Shown: positions 1 to 10,388, counted from the first letter of the stretch. The stretch: DNA of 64,000 nt from Paenibacillus hemerocallicola (GCF_006265175.1 NZ_VDCQ01000001.1:186001-250000); one strand, 5' to 3'. Notes: generated from the sequence alone by a model not told the origin. A program made the numbers and translations.

Positions 1-1
1 C

Positions 2-1738
2 GGGGGACTCATGATCTCGGTGTTGTTCGTATCCGCATTCGAACGGATATGGAAGGAAGAACCGGCATCCGCGCTGGCGCCTATCGGTTCCATGCTGGCG
101 GCGGCCATGGACGGATTTATAGCCGTACCGGCGGGTGAAGCGCTTTATTATGCCGCGTGGTGGGCGCATTTGCTCCTGCTGCTCGCCTTTCTTGTGTATA
201 TCCCGCAATCCAAACATTTTCATCTGCTCACGGCTCCGGTCAATCTCGCCCTGGCCCGCAGCGATCCTCCCGGGAAGCTTCGGACGCTCGATCTGGAGGA
301 CGAGGAAGCGGAGACGTTCGGCGTCGGCGCGATCGAGCAGTTTTCGCGAAAGCAGCTTCTCGATTTATACGCCTGCGTCGAATGCGGCCGTTGCACCGAC
401 GTATGCCCCGCTGCCGGCACCGGCAAGCTGCTCTCGCCGATGCATTTGATCGTCAAGCTGCGCGATCACTTGACCGAGAAAGGAGCCGCTATCACCTCGA
501 AAACGCCGTGGGTACCGACATTCGCTTTCGGTGCGAATGGAACCGCCGTTTCCGCATTTCGCCCCGAACCCAAAGAGTCTCGCGTCGAATGGATCGGAGA
601 GGGCATTACGGATATCGGTCCGACGATGAAGCGGCAGAAGGAAAGCTGGCTTCGAACAATTGCGGATCGTTCCGACGAACAAGACAACGGCGGAGAGCAA
701 CATCGTCTTGCGATGGAAACGGAGCTGATCGGACACGTGATGACGGCCGAAGAGCTATGGGCGTGCACGACGTGCCGCAATTGCGAAGACCAATGCCCGG
801 TCGGCAACGAGCATGTAGATAAAATCATCGACATGAGGCGCTACCTGGTATTGACAGAAGGGAACGTACCGGGGGACGGCCAACGCGCGCTCCAAAATAT
901 CGAGCGTCAGGGCAATCCATGGGGGATAAGCAGAAGCGACCGCGACAAGTGGTTGGACGATCTTGATGGAGTATGGGTGCCGACGGTACGGGAACAGCCG
1001 GACTTCGATTATTTGTTTTTCGTCGGGTCGATGGGTTCATACGACAACCGTACCCGGAAGGTAACGATCGCCACCGTGAAGCTGATGGCGCATGCCGGAG
1101 TCCGGTTCGCGATCCTCGGGGCGGAAGAGAAAAATTCGGGAGACACGCCACGACGCATGGGCAACGAGCTGCTGTTCCGCCAATGCTGCGACGAGAATAT
1201 CGCGTTGTTCCGGAAGTATAAGGTGCGGAAAATTGTTACAGCATGCCCTCATACGTACAATACGTTTAAACACGAGTATCCCGAATTCGGGCTGAAGGCG
1301 GAAGTCGTCCATCATACCGAGCTGCTCGCTCTCCTTTTACAGGAAAGAAAGCTTGTACCGAGCTATCCGGTCCGGGAAGTGGCGACCTACCACGATTCGT
1401 GCTACCTGGGCAGGTACAACGGCGGCTATGACGCACCGCGAGCGATTCTTCGAGCGATTCCGGAGCTGTCGCTCGAAGAAATGGAACGCTCGGGCGCCAA
1501 TGCGATGTGCTGCGGGGCGGGCGGCGGACTGATGTGGATGGAGGAGAAGGCGGGCAAACGGATTAACGTAGCGCGGGTGGAGCAAGCCTTGGCGACCGCT
1601 CCCACCGTAATCGCCAGCGCATGTCCGTATTGCTTGACAATGATGGAGGACGGGACGAAGCTGCTGGAGGCCGAGGAACGGGTAGCCGCCAAGGATGTGT
1701 CGGAGCTGTTGGCTGCGGCCGTGTTCGGACCGCATTAG
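2..1738 (+). CDS. Membrane-linked Fe-S (heterodisulfide-reductase-like) oxidoreductase, 5' end cut by window
   Basis: Probably passes electrons from beta-oxidation (ETF or a related carrier) to membrane quinone, as proposed for B. subtilis YwjF; that role is inferred from family and context. The reading frame is open to the window edge and begins inside a hydrophobic stretch (WWAHLLLLLAFLVY near residues 50-62), so the membrane domain and true start lie upstream. Two ferredoxin-type 4Fe-4S motifs are visible, CVECGRCTDVCP (about residue 122) and CTTCRNCEDQCP (about 252). Two CCG (cysteine-rich) halves follow, with ACPHTYNTF (about 410) and HDSCYLGRYN...CCGAGGG (about 465-505), ending with ASACPYCLTMM. 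The fadN gene starts 136 bp downstream on the same strand. No defect is seen. Confidence 0.88.
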   Translation, partial: GGLMISVLFVSAFERIWKEEPASALAPIGSMLAAAMDGFIAVPAGEALYYAAWWAHLLLLLAFLVYIPQSKHFHLLTAPVNLALARSDPPGKLRTLDLEDEEAETFGVGAIEQFSRKQLLDLYACVECGRCTDVCPAAGTGKLLSPMHLIVKLRDHLTEKGAAITSKTPWVPTFAFGANGTAVSAFRPEPKESRVEWIGEGITDIGPTMKRQKESWLRTIADRSDEQDNGGEQHRLAMETELIGHVMTAEELWACTTCRNCEDQCPVGNEHVDKIIDMRRYLVLTEGNVPGDGQRALQNIERQGNPWGISRSDRDKWLDDLDGVWVPTVREQPDFDYLFFVGSMGSYDNRTRKVTIATVKLMAHAGVRFAILGAEEKNSGDTPRRMGNELLFRQCCDENIALFRKYKVRKIVTACPHTYNTFKHEYPEFGLKAEVVHHTELLALLLQERKLVPSYPVREVATYHDSCYLGRYNGGYDAPRAILRAIPELSLEEMERSGANAMCCGAGGGLMWMEEKAGKRINVARVEQALATAPTVIASACPYCLTMMEDGTKLLEAEERVAAKDVSELLAAAVFGPH

Positions 1739-1874
1739 GAAGTCGGCGAATGGCAAATTCCTGAGATGGAGAGCGGCGCTTCCTCTCTTTGCAGACTTTT
1801 TCAACAGCCTCATGATTTACAGTAAGAACATGGTAAAGGCACTTATAGAATTCAGTGGAGGAGGGAACTGCCCG

Positions 1875-4271
1875 ATGAAAACGATCCGTACGGCAGCGGT
1901 CATCGGTTCCGGCGTCATGGGGGCGGGAATCGCCGCTCATTTGGCCAATGCGGGGATTCGCGTTCTTATGCTCGATCGGGTGCCGGACCGATTGTCGCCA
2001 CAGGACGAAGCTGCAGGGAAAAGCCTTGCGGATCCCGAAGTCCGCAACCGGCTTGCAGCCGAAGCGATACTGCGGCTGAAGAAAACGAATCCGGCGCCTT
2101 TTTATGACGAACGGTACGCGGAACGGATTATGCCGGGGAATGTCGAGGATGATTTCGCGCGGCTTGGCGAGGCGGATTGGATTATCGAAGCGATAACCGA
2201 GCGGCTCGATTGGAAGAGAGAGTTGCTGGCCCGAATCGAAAAGGTATGGACTCCCGGTACGGTCGTCAGCTCCAATACGTCCGGCATCTCGATAGCCGCC
2301 ATGGCGGAATCGGTCGGGGAATCGATGAGAACTCATGTACTGGGCACGCATTTTTTCAACCCTCCCCGTTATATGCCATTGGTCGAGCTTATACCGGGTC
2401 CGTTCACGGATGCCGCTATCGTCTCGGGGATGGAGCAAGTTCTGGAGCAGCGGCTGGGAAAAGGGGTTGTCATCGCCAAAGATACGCCCAACTTTATCGC
2501 CAACCGGATCGGGACATACGGGCTGCTCGTTACGCTTAAGCTGATGACGGAGCACGGTTACACGGTCGAGGAAATCGACGCGGTTACCGGTCCCGCGATC
2601 GGTCGGCCGAAAAGCGCGACGTTCCGCACGCTCGATCTGGTCGGCTTGGATACGTTCGTCCATGTGGCGAATAACGTATACGAGCACGTGGACGACCCGA
2701 AGGAAAAAGAAAATTTCGCGGTGCCCGGACTATTGACGGATATGGTGAGGCGAGGCTGGCTCGGCGAGAAAGGAGGGCAAGGGTTCTACAAGAAGCTCAA
2801 AACGGACCAAGGAAGCCGCATATTGGCGCTCGATATTAACGCGATGGACTATGCGCCCTCGGCAGGCGCTATCAAATCGGCGTCCCTGGATGCGGCGAAA
2901 ACGGCCAAAGGGGCGGCCGCGAAGTGCAAAGCGGTCCTGTCGGGAACCGACAAGTATTCCGAGCTTGCCTGGAACGTTCTCAAGCATGTTCTCGCCTATG
3001 CGGCGGCTAAGGCGTATGAGATCGCCGATTCGATCGCCGACGTGGATAAAGCGATGCGGCTCGGCTTCAACTGGGATCTCGGTCCTTTCGAGACGTGGGA
3101 TGCGATCGGGCTGACCGAATCCGCGGCCAGAATGGAAGCGGAAGGCATTGCGCTGCCGGAATGGGTCAAGAGCTGGATCGCGGCGGGAAACGAATCGTTC
3201 TACACGAAGCAAAACGGCACAACCGCCTACGTTCACGCGGGGAGGTATGCAGAGCCGGCAGATCGGCCGGAGCATTTGTCTTTGAAATCTTTAAAGGCGG
3301 CCGGGCGAACCGTTTTATCCAATAGCGGTGCCAGCTTGATCGATATTGGCGAAGAGGTGGCCTGCCTCGAGTTCCATTCCCCGAACAACGCGATTGGCGC
3401 CGATATTTTAACGATGATCCGCAAAAGCGCGGAAGAGGTTCGCCGCAATTATCGGGGTCTCGTCATCGCCAACGAGGGACGGAATTTTTGCGTCGGCGCG
3501 AACCTGATGCTGCTGCTGATGGAAGCCCAAGAGGAGGAGTGGGACGAAGTCGACCGGATCATCCGCATGTTCCAGCAAGCGATGCTCGAGCTGAAGCGTC
3601 TGGAGAAGCCGGTAGTAGCCGCGCCGCATCGGATGACGCTGGGCGGAGGCGTGGAAGTGTGCATGGCCGCGGATCAGGTGTGCGCCTATGCCGAGACTTA
3701 CTACGGATTGGTCGAAGCCGGAGTCGGGCTCATACCCGCGGGCGGAGGCTCTACGGAGATGGCGGTCCGTGCGGGTGAATCGGGCACGGATCCCGATGAC
3801 GACATTCAGCCCGCTTTGAACAAGGCCTTCGAGACGTTGGGCATGGCGAAAGTGTCGGGCAGCGCGCCGGAAGCCGTTAAGCTCGGTCTGTTGCGGAGCA
3901 CGGACCGGACGATCATGAGCCGAGAGCTTCTACTATTCGAGGCAAGGAATGCCGTAATCGGGCTGAAGCGGAGAGGCAAGGCGTTTCACGGCGAAAAGGG
4001 CGTCAAGGTTGCGGGCCGCAACGGGAAAGCCGTGTTGAAGCTCGGGGCGCGCACGATGCTCGAAGGCGGATATATATCCCGACACGACTACAAAATCGCC
4101 TCAAAGCTGGCCCATGTGCTGTCCGGGGGCGATGTAGCCGCCGGAACGCTCGTATCGGAGCGGTACTTGCTCGATCTGGAACGCGAAGCTTTCCTCAGCT
4201 TATGCGGAGAGCCGAAAACAAGAGAGAGAATGAAGCATATGCTCGCAACCGGGAAGCCGCTTAGAAATTAA
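1875..4271 (+). CDS. fadN: FadN: 3-hydroxyacyl-CoA dehydrogenase / enoyl-CoA hydratase
   Basis: Bifunctional beta-oxidation enzyme: hydration of enoyl-CoA and NAD-dependent oxidation of 3-hydroxyacyl-CoA in the cytoplasm. The N-terminus carries the Rossmann motif GSGVMGAG (residues 11-18), followed by the 3HCDH NAD-binding domain ([17 protein letters not shown]) and C-terminal helical domain. The C-terminal third is crotonase-like (about 500-700), with [12 protein letters not shown]. The 798 residues match the roughly 790 of B. subtilis FadN. The ATG at 1875 is chosen over upstream in-frame codons because GTGGAGGAGGG lies just before it and the protein begins right at the Rossmann fold. It is followed after 13 bp by fadA and then fadE, the same order as in B. 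subtilis. Confidence 0.95.
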   Translation: MKTIRTAAVIGSGVMGAGIAAHLANAGIRVLMLDRVPDRLSPQDEAAGKSLADPEVRNRLAAEAILRLKKTNPAPFYDERYAERIMPGNVEDDFARLGEADWIIEAITERLDWKRELLARIEKVWTPGTVVSSNTSGISIAAMAESVGESMRTHVLGTHFFNPPRYMPLVELIPGPFTDAAIVSGMEQVLEQRLGKGVVIAKDTPNFIANRIGTYGLLVTLKLMTEHGYTVEEIDAVTGPAIGRPKSATFRTLDLVGLDTFVHVANNVYEHVDDPKEKENFAVPGLLTDMVRRGWLGEKGGQGFYKKLKTDQGSRILALDINAMDYAPSAGAIKSASLDAAKTAKGAAAKCKAVLSGTDKYSELAWNVLKHVLAYAAAKAYEIADSIADVDKAMRLGFNWDLGPFETWDAIGLTESAARMEAEGIALPEWVKSWIAAGNESFYTKQNGTTAYVHAGRYAEPADRPEHLSLKSLKAAGRTVLSNSGASLIDIGEEVACLEFHSPNNAIGADILTMIRKSAEEVRRNYRGLVIANEGRNFCVGANLMLLLMEAQEEEWDEVDRIIRMFQQAMLELKRLEKPVVAAPHRMTLGGGVEVCMAADQVCAYAETYYGLVEAGVGLIPAGGGSTEMAVRAGESGTDPDDDIQPALNKAFETLGMAKVSGSAPEAVKLGLLRSTDRTIMSRELLLFEARNAVIGLKRRGKAFHGEKGVKVAGRNGKAVLKLGARTMLEGGYISRHDYKIASKLAHVLSGGDVAAGTLVSERYLLDLEREAFLSLCGEPKTRERMKHMLATGKPLRN

Positions 4272-4284
4272 GGAGGTGATTCGG

Positions 4285-5469
4285 ATGGAAGAGGCGGTCA
4301 TCGTTTCGGCCGTCCGTACGGCCGTCGGAAAAGGACGCAAAGGAGCGCTGGCGCACGTCCGGGCCGAGGATTTGGGGAAAACGGTGCTTCAGGCGGTCAT
4401 GGACCGGGCTCCCGGCTTGAATAAAGGGGATGTGGAGGATATTGTCATCGGCTGCGCCATGCCGGAAGGTGAACAGGGGCTCAACTTCGCCCGGGCGATG
4501 GCGCTGTATGCCGGCTTTCCCGTTTCGGTTCCCGCGGTCACCGTCAACCGGTTTTGTTCCTCCGGTCTTCAGGCGATCGCTTATGCGGCGGAGCGCGTCA
4601 AGCTGGGCTATGCCGACACGGTTATTGCGGGCGGCGTGGAAAGTATGAGCCACGTCCCGATGACGGGCTTCAAGCTGTCGCCTCATCCCGACATCTTCGA
4701 ACTAATGCCCGAGGTGTATATAAGTATGGGCCATACGGCCGAGAAGGTTGCGTCGCGATACGGCATCACTCGCGAGGAGCAGGATCGGTTCGCTTTGGGC
4801 AGCCATCGTAAAGCGGCTGCCGCGCAATCGGCGGGCAAATTTTCCGACGAAATCGTACCGGTCCGAGCTGTACTGCCGGAGTACGACCTTGCGAAAGGAC
4901 CGCGCAGCAAAACAATCGAGTTCTTCGCCGACGAATGCGTCAGAGCGGATACGACAATGGAAGCATTGTCTAAGCTGAAGCCAGCCTTCTCCGCGAAAGG
5001 TTCGGTGACGGCAGGAAACGCCTCTCCGGTCAGCGACGGTGCAGCCGCCTTGATCGTCATGAGCCGCGGCAAGGCGGAGCGGCTGGGCTTGAAGCCGCTC
5101 GCGGCATTCCGGGCATTTGCCGTCGCCGGCGTGGAGCCCGAGGTGATGGGCATAGGGCCGGTCGAGGCGATCCCGAAGGCGCTGCGGCTCGCGGGATTGG
5201 AGAAGGACGACATTGATTTGTACGAAATCAATGAAGCGTTTGCGTCCCAGTGTATCCAAGTCATACGCGCATTGGAACTGGACGAAGAGAAAGTCAATGT
5301 CAACGGCGGTGCAATCGCCCTGGGACATCCGCTCGGCTGCACGGGGGCGAAGCTTGCGACGACGCTAATTCGTGAACTGGGCAAGCGGGGCGGAGGCCGC
5401 GGTATCGTATCGATGTGCATCGGAGGCGGCATGGGCGCCGCAGGAGTTTTCGAAGTATATGCCGATTGA
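4285..5469 (+). CDS. fadA: FadA: acetyl-CoA C-acyltransferase (3-ketoacyl-CoA thiolase)
   Basis: Catalyses the thiolytic last step of beta-oxidation. The thiolase fold is recognised by the nucleophile motif [10 protein letters not shown] (Cys91), the [18 protein letters not shown] loop carrying the catalytic His, and the C-terminal [14 protein letters not shown] with the acid/base Cys. The 394-residue length is normal for the family. The start is the ATG at 4285, placed 4-5 nt after a near-perfect AGGAGGTGAT; the GTG at 4276 lies within that ribosome site and is rejected. It sits between fadN and fadE with short gaps, so the three are very probably one transcript. Confidence 0.95.
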   Translation: MEEAVIVSAVRTAVGKGRKGALAHVRAEDLGKTVLQAVMDRAPGLNKGDVEDIVIGCAMPEGEQGLNFARAMALYAGFPVSVPAVTVNRFCSSGLQAIAYAAERVKLGYADTVIAGGVESMSHVPMTGFKLSPHPDIFELMPEVYISMGHTAEKVASRYGITREEQDRFALGSHRKAAAAQSAGKFSDEIVPVRAVLPEYDLAKGPRSKTIEFFADECVRADTTMEALSKLKPAFSAKGSVTAGNASPVSDGAAALIVMSRGKAERLGLKPLAAFRAFAVAGVEPEVMGIGPVEAIPKALRLAGLEKDDIDLYEINEAFASQCIQVIRALELDEEKVNVNGGAIALGHPLGCTGAKLATTLIRELGKRGGGRGIVSMCIGGGMGAAGVFEVYAD

Positions 5470-5484
5470 GGAGGGCGGACCATT

Positions 5485-7260
5485 ATGGCAACGATTGTGA
5501 AGGGCGGCAGCTTCGTCATAGATTCGTCTAGTTGGGAAAGCATCATGACTCCGGAAGATTTGTCCGAGGAGCAGACGTTAATCGCGGAGGCGGCCGAGCA
5601 TTTTATCGAGAACGAGGTGCTTCCGCACGACGGCGAATTGGAAAAGCTCGATTACAAGCTCACGGTGCAATTGATTCGCAAGGCCGGGGAGCTTGGATTG
5701 CTCGGAGTCGACGTACCGGAGAAGTACGGGGGGCTCGGCCTGGATAAAGTAAGCTCGACGCTCATTAGCGAGAAGCTGGCCAAAGGGTCCTCGTTCGCCC
5801 TCTCGGTCGGCGCCCATGTCGGAATCGGCACGCTGCCGATCGTCTTCTTCGGGACGCCCGAGCAGAAGCGGAAATATTTGCCGGACTTGGCCGACGGCTC
5901 GAAGATCGCGGCTTATTGCTTGACGGAGCCTTCATCTGGCTCGGATGCATTGGGCGCGAGAGCAACCGCCAAACTGTCCGACGACAGGACGCACTACGTA
6001 TTGAATGGGGCGAAGCAGTTTATTACGAATGCCGGATTCGCCGATGTATTCATCGTTTATGCGAAAATCGACGGCAAGCATTTCTCGGCCTTTATCGTCG
6101 AGCGAACGATGGAGGGAGTGAGCATCGGTCCGGAAGAAAAGAAAATGGGGATCAAAGGCTCCTCCACATGTCCGCTTATTTTGGATCAGGTCAAGGTACC
6201 CGTCGACAACTTGTTGGGCGAGCCGGGCAAAGGTCATGTGATCGCCTTCAACATTTTAAACATCGGACGGTTCAAGCTCGGGGCCGGGTGCGTAGGTGCC
6301 GCCAAGGATGCGATCTCGCTAAGCGCCGCTTACGCCAACGAGAGAACCCAGTTCGGCAAGCCGATCTCCTCTTTCCCGTTGATCGGAGAAAAGCTTGCGG
6401 ACATGAATATCGCGACGTTCGTGCTCGAAAGTATGGTGTATAGGACGGCGGGGCTGATCGATGCCGTTCTGCAAAATATCGATCATGGCAGCGATGCGGC
6501 GGGCGTGCAATCGGCGAAAGGGATCGCGGAATATGCGCTGGAATGCTCGATCAATAAAGTGTTCGGCACGGAAGCGCTCGATTTCGTTGCCGATGAGGGC
6601 GTACAAATCCATGGCGGCTATGGCTTTATTCAAGAATACAAGATCGAACGCATTTACCGCGACTCCCGGATCAATCGGATTTTCGAAGGAACGAACGAAA
6701 TCAATCGGCTGCTGATTACCGGAACACTGCTGAAGAAAGCGATGAAGGGCGAGCTTCCGCTCATGGAGCATGCGCAATCCGTACAGGAGAGCATGCTGGA
6801 GCCGACGGAACAGTCCGATACGGACGAACGCTTCGCCCAGGAGAAACGGCTGCTTGCTACCGCGAAGCAAATCTTCTTGCTTGTCGGGGGGCAAGCCGTG
6901 CAGACGTACGGCCTCGAGCTGGAGGAGCAGCAGGAGGTGCTGGCGAGGCTATCGGATATGATGATCGCAATCTATGCCATGGAAAGCGCGCTGCTGCGAG
7001 CGGAGAAAATAACGGCAAAATCCGGGGAGAAGCGAGGAGAGCTTGCATCGATCATGACGTCCGTATATGTCCACGACACTTTCGCTTCCATCGAGCGGGC
7101 GGCCAAACAATCGGTCGCGGCCATGGCCTCGGGCGACCTGCTGTCGTTGCAGCTGTCGGTGCTGCGCAAATGGACGCGGCATACGCCTCCGGATACGATC
7201 CGACTCAAGCGGCAGGTGGCGGAAAAAGTAAAAGCCGCAGAGCGCTACGTCGTCGTGTAA
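5485..7260 (+). CDS. fadE: FadE: long-type acyl-CoA dehydrogenase
   Basis: FAD-dependent first oxidation of acyl-CoA in beta-oxidation, passing electrons to ETF. The order is N-terminal helical domain, a beta domain with YCLTEPSSGSDA, and the C-terminal domain with AYANERTQFGKPI, VQIHGGYGFIQEY and YRDSRINRIFEGTNEINR. At 591 residues it is about 200 longer than short-chain dehydrogenases. The extra C-terminal helical extension (after residue about 400) is the same as in the B. subtilis FadE type. The start ATG follows GAGGAGGGCGG, 15 bp after the fadA stop. Confidence 0.95.
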   Translation: MATIVKGGSFVIDSSSWESIMTPEDLSEEQTLIAEAAEHFIENEVLPHDGELEKLDYKLTVQLIRKAGELGLLGVDVPEKYGGLGLDKVSSTLISEKLAKGSSFALSVGAHVGIGTLPIVFFGTPEQKRKYLPDLADGSKIAAYCLTEPSSGSDALGARATAKLSDDRTHYVLNGAKQFITNAGFADVFIVYAKIDGKHFSAFIVERTMEGVSIGPEEKKMGIKGSSTCPLILDQVKVPVDNLLGEPGKGHVIAFNILNIGRFKLGAGCVGAAKDAISLSAAYANERTQFGKPISSFPLIGEKLADMNIATFVLESMVYRTAGLIDAVLQNIDHGSDAAGVQSAKGIAEYALECSINKVFGTEALDFVADEGVQIHGGYGFIQEYKIERIYRDSRINRIFEGTNEINRLLITGTLLKKAMKGELPLMEHAQSVQESMLEPTEQSDTDERFAQEKRLLATAKQIFLLVGGQAVQTYGLELEEQQEVLARLSDMMIAIYAMESALLRAEKITAKSGEKRGELASIMTSVYVHDTFASIERAAKQSVAAMASGDLLSLQLSVLRKWTRHTPPDTIRLKRQVAEKVKAAERYVVV

Positions 7261-7320
7261 CCCGACCGGTTCGGACGCGTGTCACTCCGTTGAAAAGCGG
7301 CATTGGAGGGATTCGGCAGG

Positions 7321-7734
7321 ATGGACGGCAACCTGGAACGAATCGTTCGCAAGCTGGAGGAAGCGGCCAAAGGGACGTTTTGGGAGCAGCTCGGCTGCGA
7401 GCTGGAGCATGTGGAGCCCGGCAAAGCGGTCGTAGCGCTGGAGGTGGAGAAACGGCATTTGAACGGTATCGGCATCCTCCATGGCGGGGTTCACGCATCG
7501 CTGCTCGACAACGCGATGGGTTTGGCCGTGATGGTTGCCAGGCCGAACGACAAAGTCGTAACGACGAATTTGAATGTGCATTATTTGTCGCCGCTTGAGC
7601 CGGGGAAAGTAACGGTTACGGCCGAGCTGATTCATCAGTCCCGGAAAATGATAACCGTTTACGGCAAGATCGAAGACAGTACGGGACGGCTCGGATCGTG
7701 GGGGAGCGGTTCGTTCCGGATTTTGTCGGAATAG
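7321..7734 (+). CDS. PaaI-type hotdog-fold acyl-CoA thioesterase
   Basis: Predicted to hydrolyse acyl-CoA or aryl-CoA thioesters. A single hotdog domain of 137 residues is seen with the PaaI-family core NGIGILHGGVHASLLDNAMG, followed by NLNVHYLSPLEPG. The ATG at 7321 is preferred because GGAGGG is 10 nt upstream; a TTG at 7303 overlaps that site. It starts 60 bp after fadE and on the same strand, so it may release CoA from stalled beta-oxidation intermediates. The exact substrate cannot be read from the sequence. Confidence 0.85.
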   Translation: MDGNLERIVRKLEEAAKGTFWEQLGCELEHVEPGKAVVALEVEKRHLNGIGILHGGVHASLLDNAMGLAVMVARPNDKVVTTNLNVHYLSPLEPGKVTVTAELIHQSRKMITVYGKIEDSTGRLGSWGSGSFRILSE

Positions 7735-7832
7735 CGAGGCTGAATTCCATTATTGCCCAATTCTGTTCCTCTGTCGCGGCATCCGATAGGGTACAATCAT
7801 TCCATTAGGGAAAAGGGTGTACCGCGAGTTCA

Positions 7833-8055
7833 TTGGACACCAAAGTCGATTCTCTGGATAAGAAACTGGACTCCTATCAGTCCGAAAATATTACGGCAGA
7901 TGAAAAAGCTGCTTGCCGCGGCTGGCGGTCGTGTCGAGCATTTGAGACAAAATATCGAATACTCCGTACAGGAGCAATCGATCTTTAAGCTCGAATTGGA
8001 TCGGATGAAACGCCTTCCTTTGATTGATGAAGAAATGGTCCACTTGTACTCGTGA
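7833..8055 (+). pseudogene. Decayed coiled-coil protein gene (frameshifted)
   Basis: Two neighbouring frames each hold half of what looks like one coiled-coil protein. From a TTG at 7833 one frame reads LDTKVDSLDKKLDSYQ... up to about 7900 and then loses sense. The other frame, from about 7899, reads GRVEHLRQNIEYSVQEQSIF...ELDRMKR and ends at 8055. This pattern (KVDSLDKK heptads followed by RVEHLRQ...) resembles small coiled-coil hypothetical proteins common in Paenibacillus, so a frameshift near 7900 is inferred. No good ribosome site is seen for either part. It may be unexpressed. Confidence 0.4.
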
Positions 8056-8080
8056 ATAATCCGGCTATTTCATAAATAGG

Positions 8081-8109
8081 GATCGTACCTTTCGGTACGG
8101 TCTTTTTTT
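8081..8109 (+). terminator. Rho-independent terminator
   Basis: A 9-bp stem GATCGTACC / GGTACGGTC (one G-T pair) closes a TTTC loop and is followed by seven T. It lies just after the decayed coiled-coil gene. Confidence 0.85.
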
Positions 8110-8277
8110 GGTTCGCAAACAGTGACAGTCGATTCACTAATCGTTTCGTCCGGCATGGCCGATAACCTTGCATTAACAAAAAAACAACTCGCATTCCATT
8201 CTATGTTGTTATATAATAAAAACACAAAAAAAAATCTGTAATAGTACAAATAATAGGCGAAAGGTGTGAATACCCGA

Positions 8278-8448
8278 ATGCTGCTGCCGGTCAATCAATT
8301 TTTCGACACGCTTCCGAAAAAGCAATGCTCCAAATGCGGAACCGTAATGGAAGAGCAATCCGAATGCTACACGCATGAATGCGATGAATGCGGCGGGAAA
8401 ACGGTTTACCCGTTAACGTTCAAGCCCGATCCGAAATATCAGCCCTAA
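8278..8448 (+). CDS. YhfH-family small zinc-binding protein
   Basis: A 56-residue protein of unknown function with two cysteine pairs, CSKCG and CDECGG, separated by ECYTHE. This matches the pattern of the B. subtilis YhfH family (FF..LP.K.C..CG....E....Y...C..C). Metal binding by the four cysteines is inferred. ATG 8278 is chosen because AAAGGTG lies about 11 nt upstream; GTG 8266 overlaps that site. The gene stands alone, between two terminators. Confidence 0.8.
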   Translation: MLLPVNQFFDTLPKKQCSKCGTVMEEQSECYTHECDECGGKTVYPLTFKPDPKYQP

Positions 8449-8479
8449 TCCCCTCCACGATTTTATAGAGACAGCCCAG

Positions 8480-8520
8480 CAATGGAAGAATGCGCCTATT
8501 CTTCCATTGTTTTTTGTTTT
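8480..8520 (+). terminator. Rho-independent terminator
   Basis: The stem AATGGAAGAAT / ATTCTTCCATT has a short loop (GCGCCT) and is followed by GTTTTTTGTTTTTT. It ends the YhfH-type gene. Confidence 0.9.
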
Positions 8521-8690
8521 TTCAGCAAAAAATGTCCCCTTGCCAAAACTTCTTCATTGCCGAATCGGGATGCAATGTGGTACCATCGAAATTGTTTCTT
8601 CATCGTTGCATACATGTAAAATACAGATTTACAATCGTGCGCTGAACAGAAATCCGTTGTCGTACGGTAAATCGAAGAGGAGAGGTTATC

Positions 8691-10388
8691 ATGACGAACT
8701 TGGCTAAGATTGCCGTGCTGCGTGACCGGGAAGCCATATCCAAACTGCAATCGTTCGGACTGAATGCATTCGGACTGTACGTAGGGGAAGTGCTGGCACA
8801 CGCAGGTATGAGCTTTGTCGAATTACATGATGCGGGCGAGGCGGAAACGTGCGGCTGCGATGTCATCGTTGCTGCGGCATGTGCCGAAGACGACCGTACG
8901 GTCAAACATTTGACTGCATACATGGAAAGCGGCGGTATCGTCATAAGCTGTGCCGGGTTGAACAAGCTCGGGGGAAAGCTGGGTTATGCGAAAGCGGAAG
9001 AAGTGGCGGTAGGATACGCCGATCTGGGGAACAGCGGCTCCGAGAATACGCCGTTGCGATTTTTGGGAGCGACTCCGTGGCGTCCGGTACTAGCCGATCG
9101 CACGATCCCTTCGGCAGAGAAAGGCTCGATATTCCGCGATCGGCAGGATGGCGCGTTTGAAGGCGCCGCCCTTCAAATTTTCCCGGTTGGAAACGGCCGC
9201 TTGTACCGTTGGTCCGTCGATATATGGAACACGATCGTACATTTGCAGCAAGGAAATGGTCCGGTTCTGGAAGACGGCGCTCCCGCATCCGACGGAACGG
9301 GCGCGTTGAACGACAACATATTGAAAGCGGACGATCAAGCGGCAGTAGACTGGGAGCTGGACCGCAAAATTACCGATACGGGCATGCCCTATTTCGCTTA
9401 TCCGTACGCGGATTTGTGGCGCGAGGCATTTCTGGGCTCGCTATTGGAAGCCATTGTCGCGGACGGGAAAACGTTGCCGTTCATCGGCTATTACCCGGAT
9501 GGCATATCCCATGTGCTGATGGTGTCCCACGATAGCGATCAGAACAAGGATCAATACGCCGAAGCGACGCTCGAGCTGCTGGCCGAGGTCGGACTGAACA
9601 CGACTTGGTGCATGCTGGAGCCCGGATATGGAAAGCCTATTTACGAGCGGGTTAAAGAAGCCGGACATGAGCTTGCCTTTCACTTTAACGGTCTGGAAAC
9701 CCAAAAAGGAATATGGTCGGAAGAAGAATTCGCCCGCCAGCTGCAATGGCTGAAGGATGCCGCGGAGCTGGAATCGGTTACCTCGAACAAAAATCATTAC
9801 ACCCGGTTCGAAGGATGGGGAGAGCTGTTCGAATGGTGCGAGCGCAACGGGATTGCCGCCGATCAGACGCGGGGGCCGAGCAAGAAGGGGAATGTCGGCA
9901 TGCTGTTCGGCACAAGTCATCCGTATTTCCCGATCGCTTGGGCAAATGACGGCAACCGGATGTACGACGTACTGGAAATGAGCTTCCTGACCCAAGATTT
10001 GGAGCTGTCGACCTTATCCGATAATAGTGTAATCCGTCCGTTTCTGGAACAAGTAAAGCGGGTGCGCGGAGTGGCCCACTTCCTGTACCATCAGGTGCAT
10101 ATTCACAACTGGGAAGCCGTACGGAATTCGATCCGGAAATTGGTTGCGGAAGCGCGTCAACTCGGTTTCGATTTTTGGACAGGAAAAAAAGTGAACGACT
10201 GGGAGCGATATCGGCGCAGCTTGAAAGCGGGTGTTGGCGAAGATGGAAGTATTCGTTTGGACGGCCCATCATCGGACTACGACATTGTCGTGTACATTCC
10301 CGCAATATCAAGCGCCACGGGCGATTTCGGCTCCGAGACGGTCGAATGGTACGGCATCGCCTGCTACAAAAAGGTATTGCGTATTTGA
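8691..10388 (+). CDS. Two-domain protein with NodB-like polysaccharide deacetylase fold
   Basis: Function unknown. The N-terminal half (about 1-250) reads like a glutamine-amidotransferase-like alpha/beta fold (CGCDVIVAAACAEDDR; MESGGIVISCAGLNKLGG). The C-terminal half contains a NodB/polysaccharide-deacetylase-like segment: MVSHDSDQNKDQYAEATL and later ELLAEVGLNTTWCMLEPGY and EAGHELAFHFNG, with a His/Asp metal site plausible at SHDSD and HFN. No signal peptide is visible, so a cytoplasmic carbohydrate or amide substrate is possible. The start ATG follows GAGGAGAGG. Two sugar permease genes begin 171 bp downstream. The domain call rests on pattern only. Confidence 0.6.
   Translation: MTNLAKIAVLRDREAISKLQSFGLNAFGLYVGEVLAHAGMSFVELHDAGEAETCGCDVIVAAACAEDDRTVKHLTAYMESGGIVISCAGLNKLGGKLGYAKAEEVAVGYADLGNSGSENTPLRFLGATPWRPVLADRTIPSAEKGSIFRDRQDGAFEGAALQIFPVGNGRLYRWSVDIWNTIVHLQQGNGPVLEDGAPASDGTGALNDNILKADDQAAVDWELDRKITDTGMPYFAYPYADLWREAFLGSLLEAIVADGKTLPFIGYYPDGISHVLMVSHDSDQNKDQYAEATLELLAEVGLNTTWCMLEPGYGKPIYERVKEAGHELAFHFNGLETQKGIWSEEEFARQLQWLKDAAELESVTSNKNHYTRFEGWGELFEWCERNGIAADQTRGPSKKGNVGMLFGTSHPYFPIAWANDGNRMYDVLEMSFLTQDLELSTLSDNSVIRPFLEQVKRVRGVAHFLYHQVHIHNWEAVRNSIRKLVAEARQLGFDFWTGKKVNDWERYRRSLKAGVGEDGSIRLDGPSSDYDIVVYIPAISSATGDFGSETVEWYGIACYKKVLRI

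Noticed and set aside
1563-2687. Long 374-residue minus-strand frame across fadN
   Set aside because: It is the antisense of two real genes; Arg-rich composition and no recognisable motif.
7815-7832. GGGTGTACCGCGAG resembles a T-box antiterminator motif
   Set aside because: The conserved T-box bulge (GGTACCGCG with the preceding TGG) is not exact, no stem I specifier region or aminoacyl-tRNA gene is nearby, and the next terminator lies 250 nt away.
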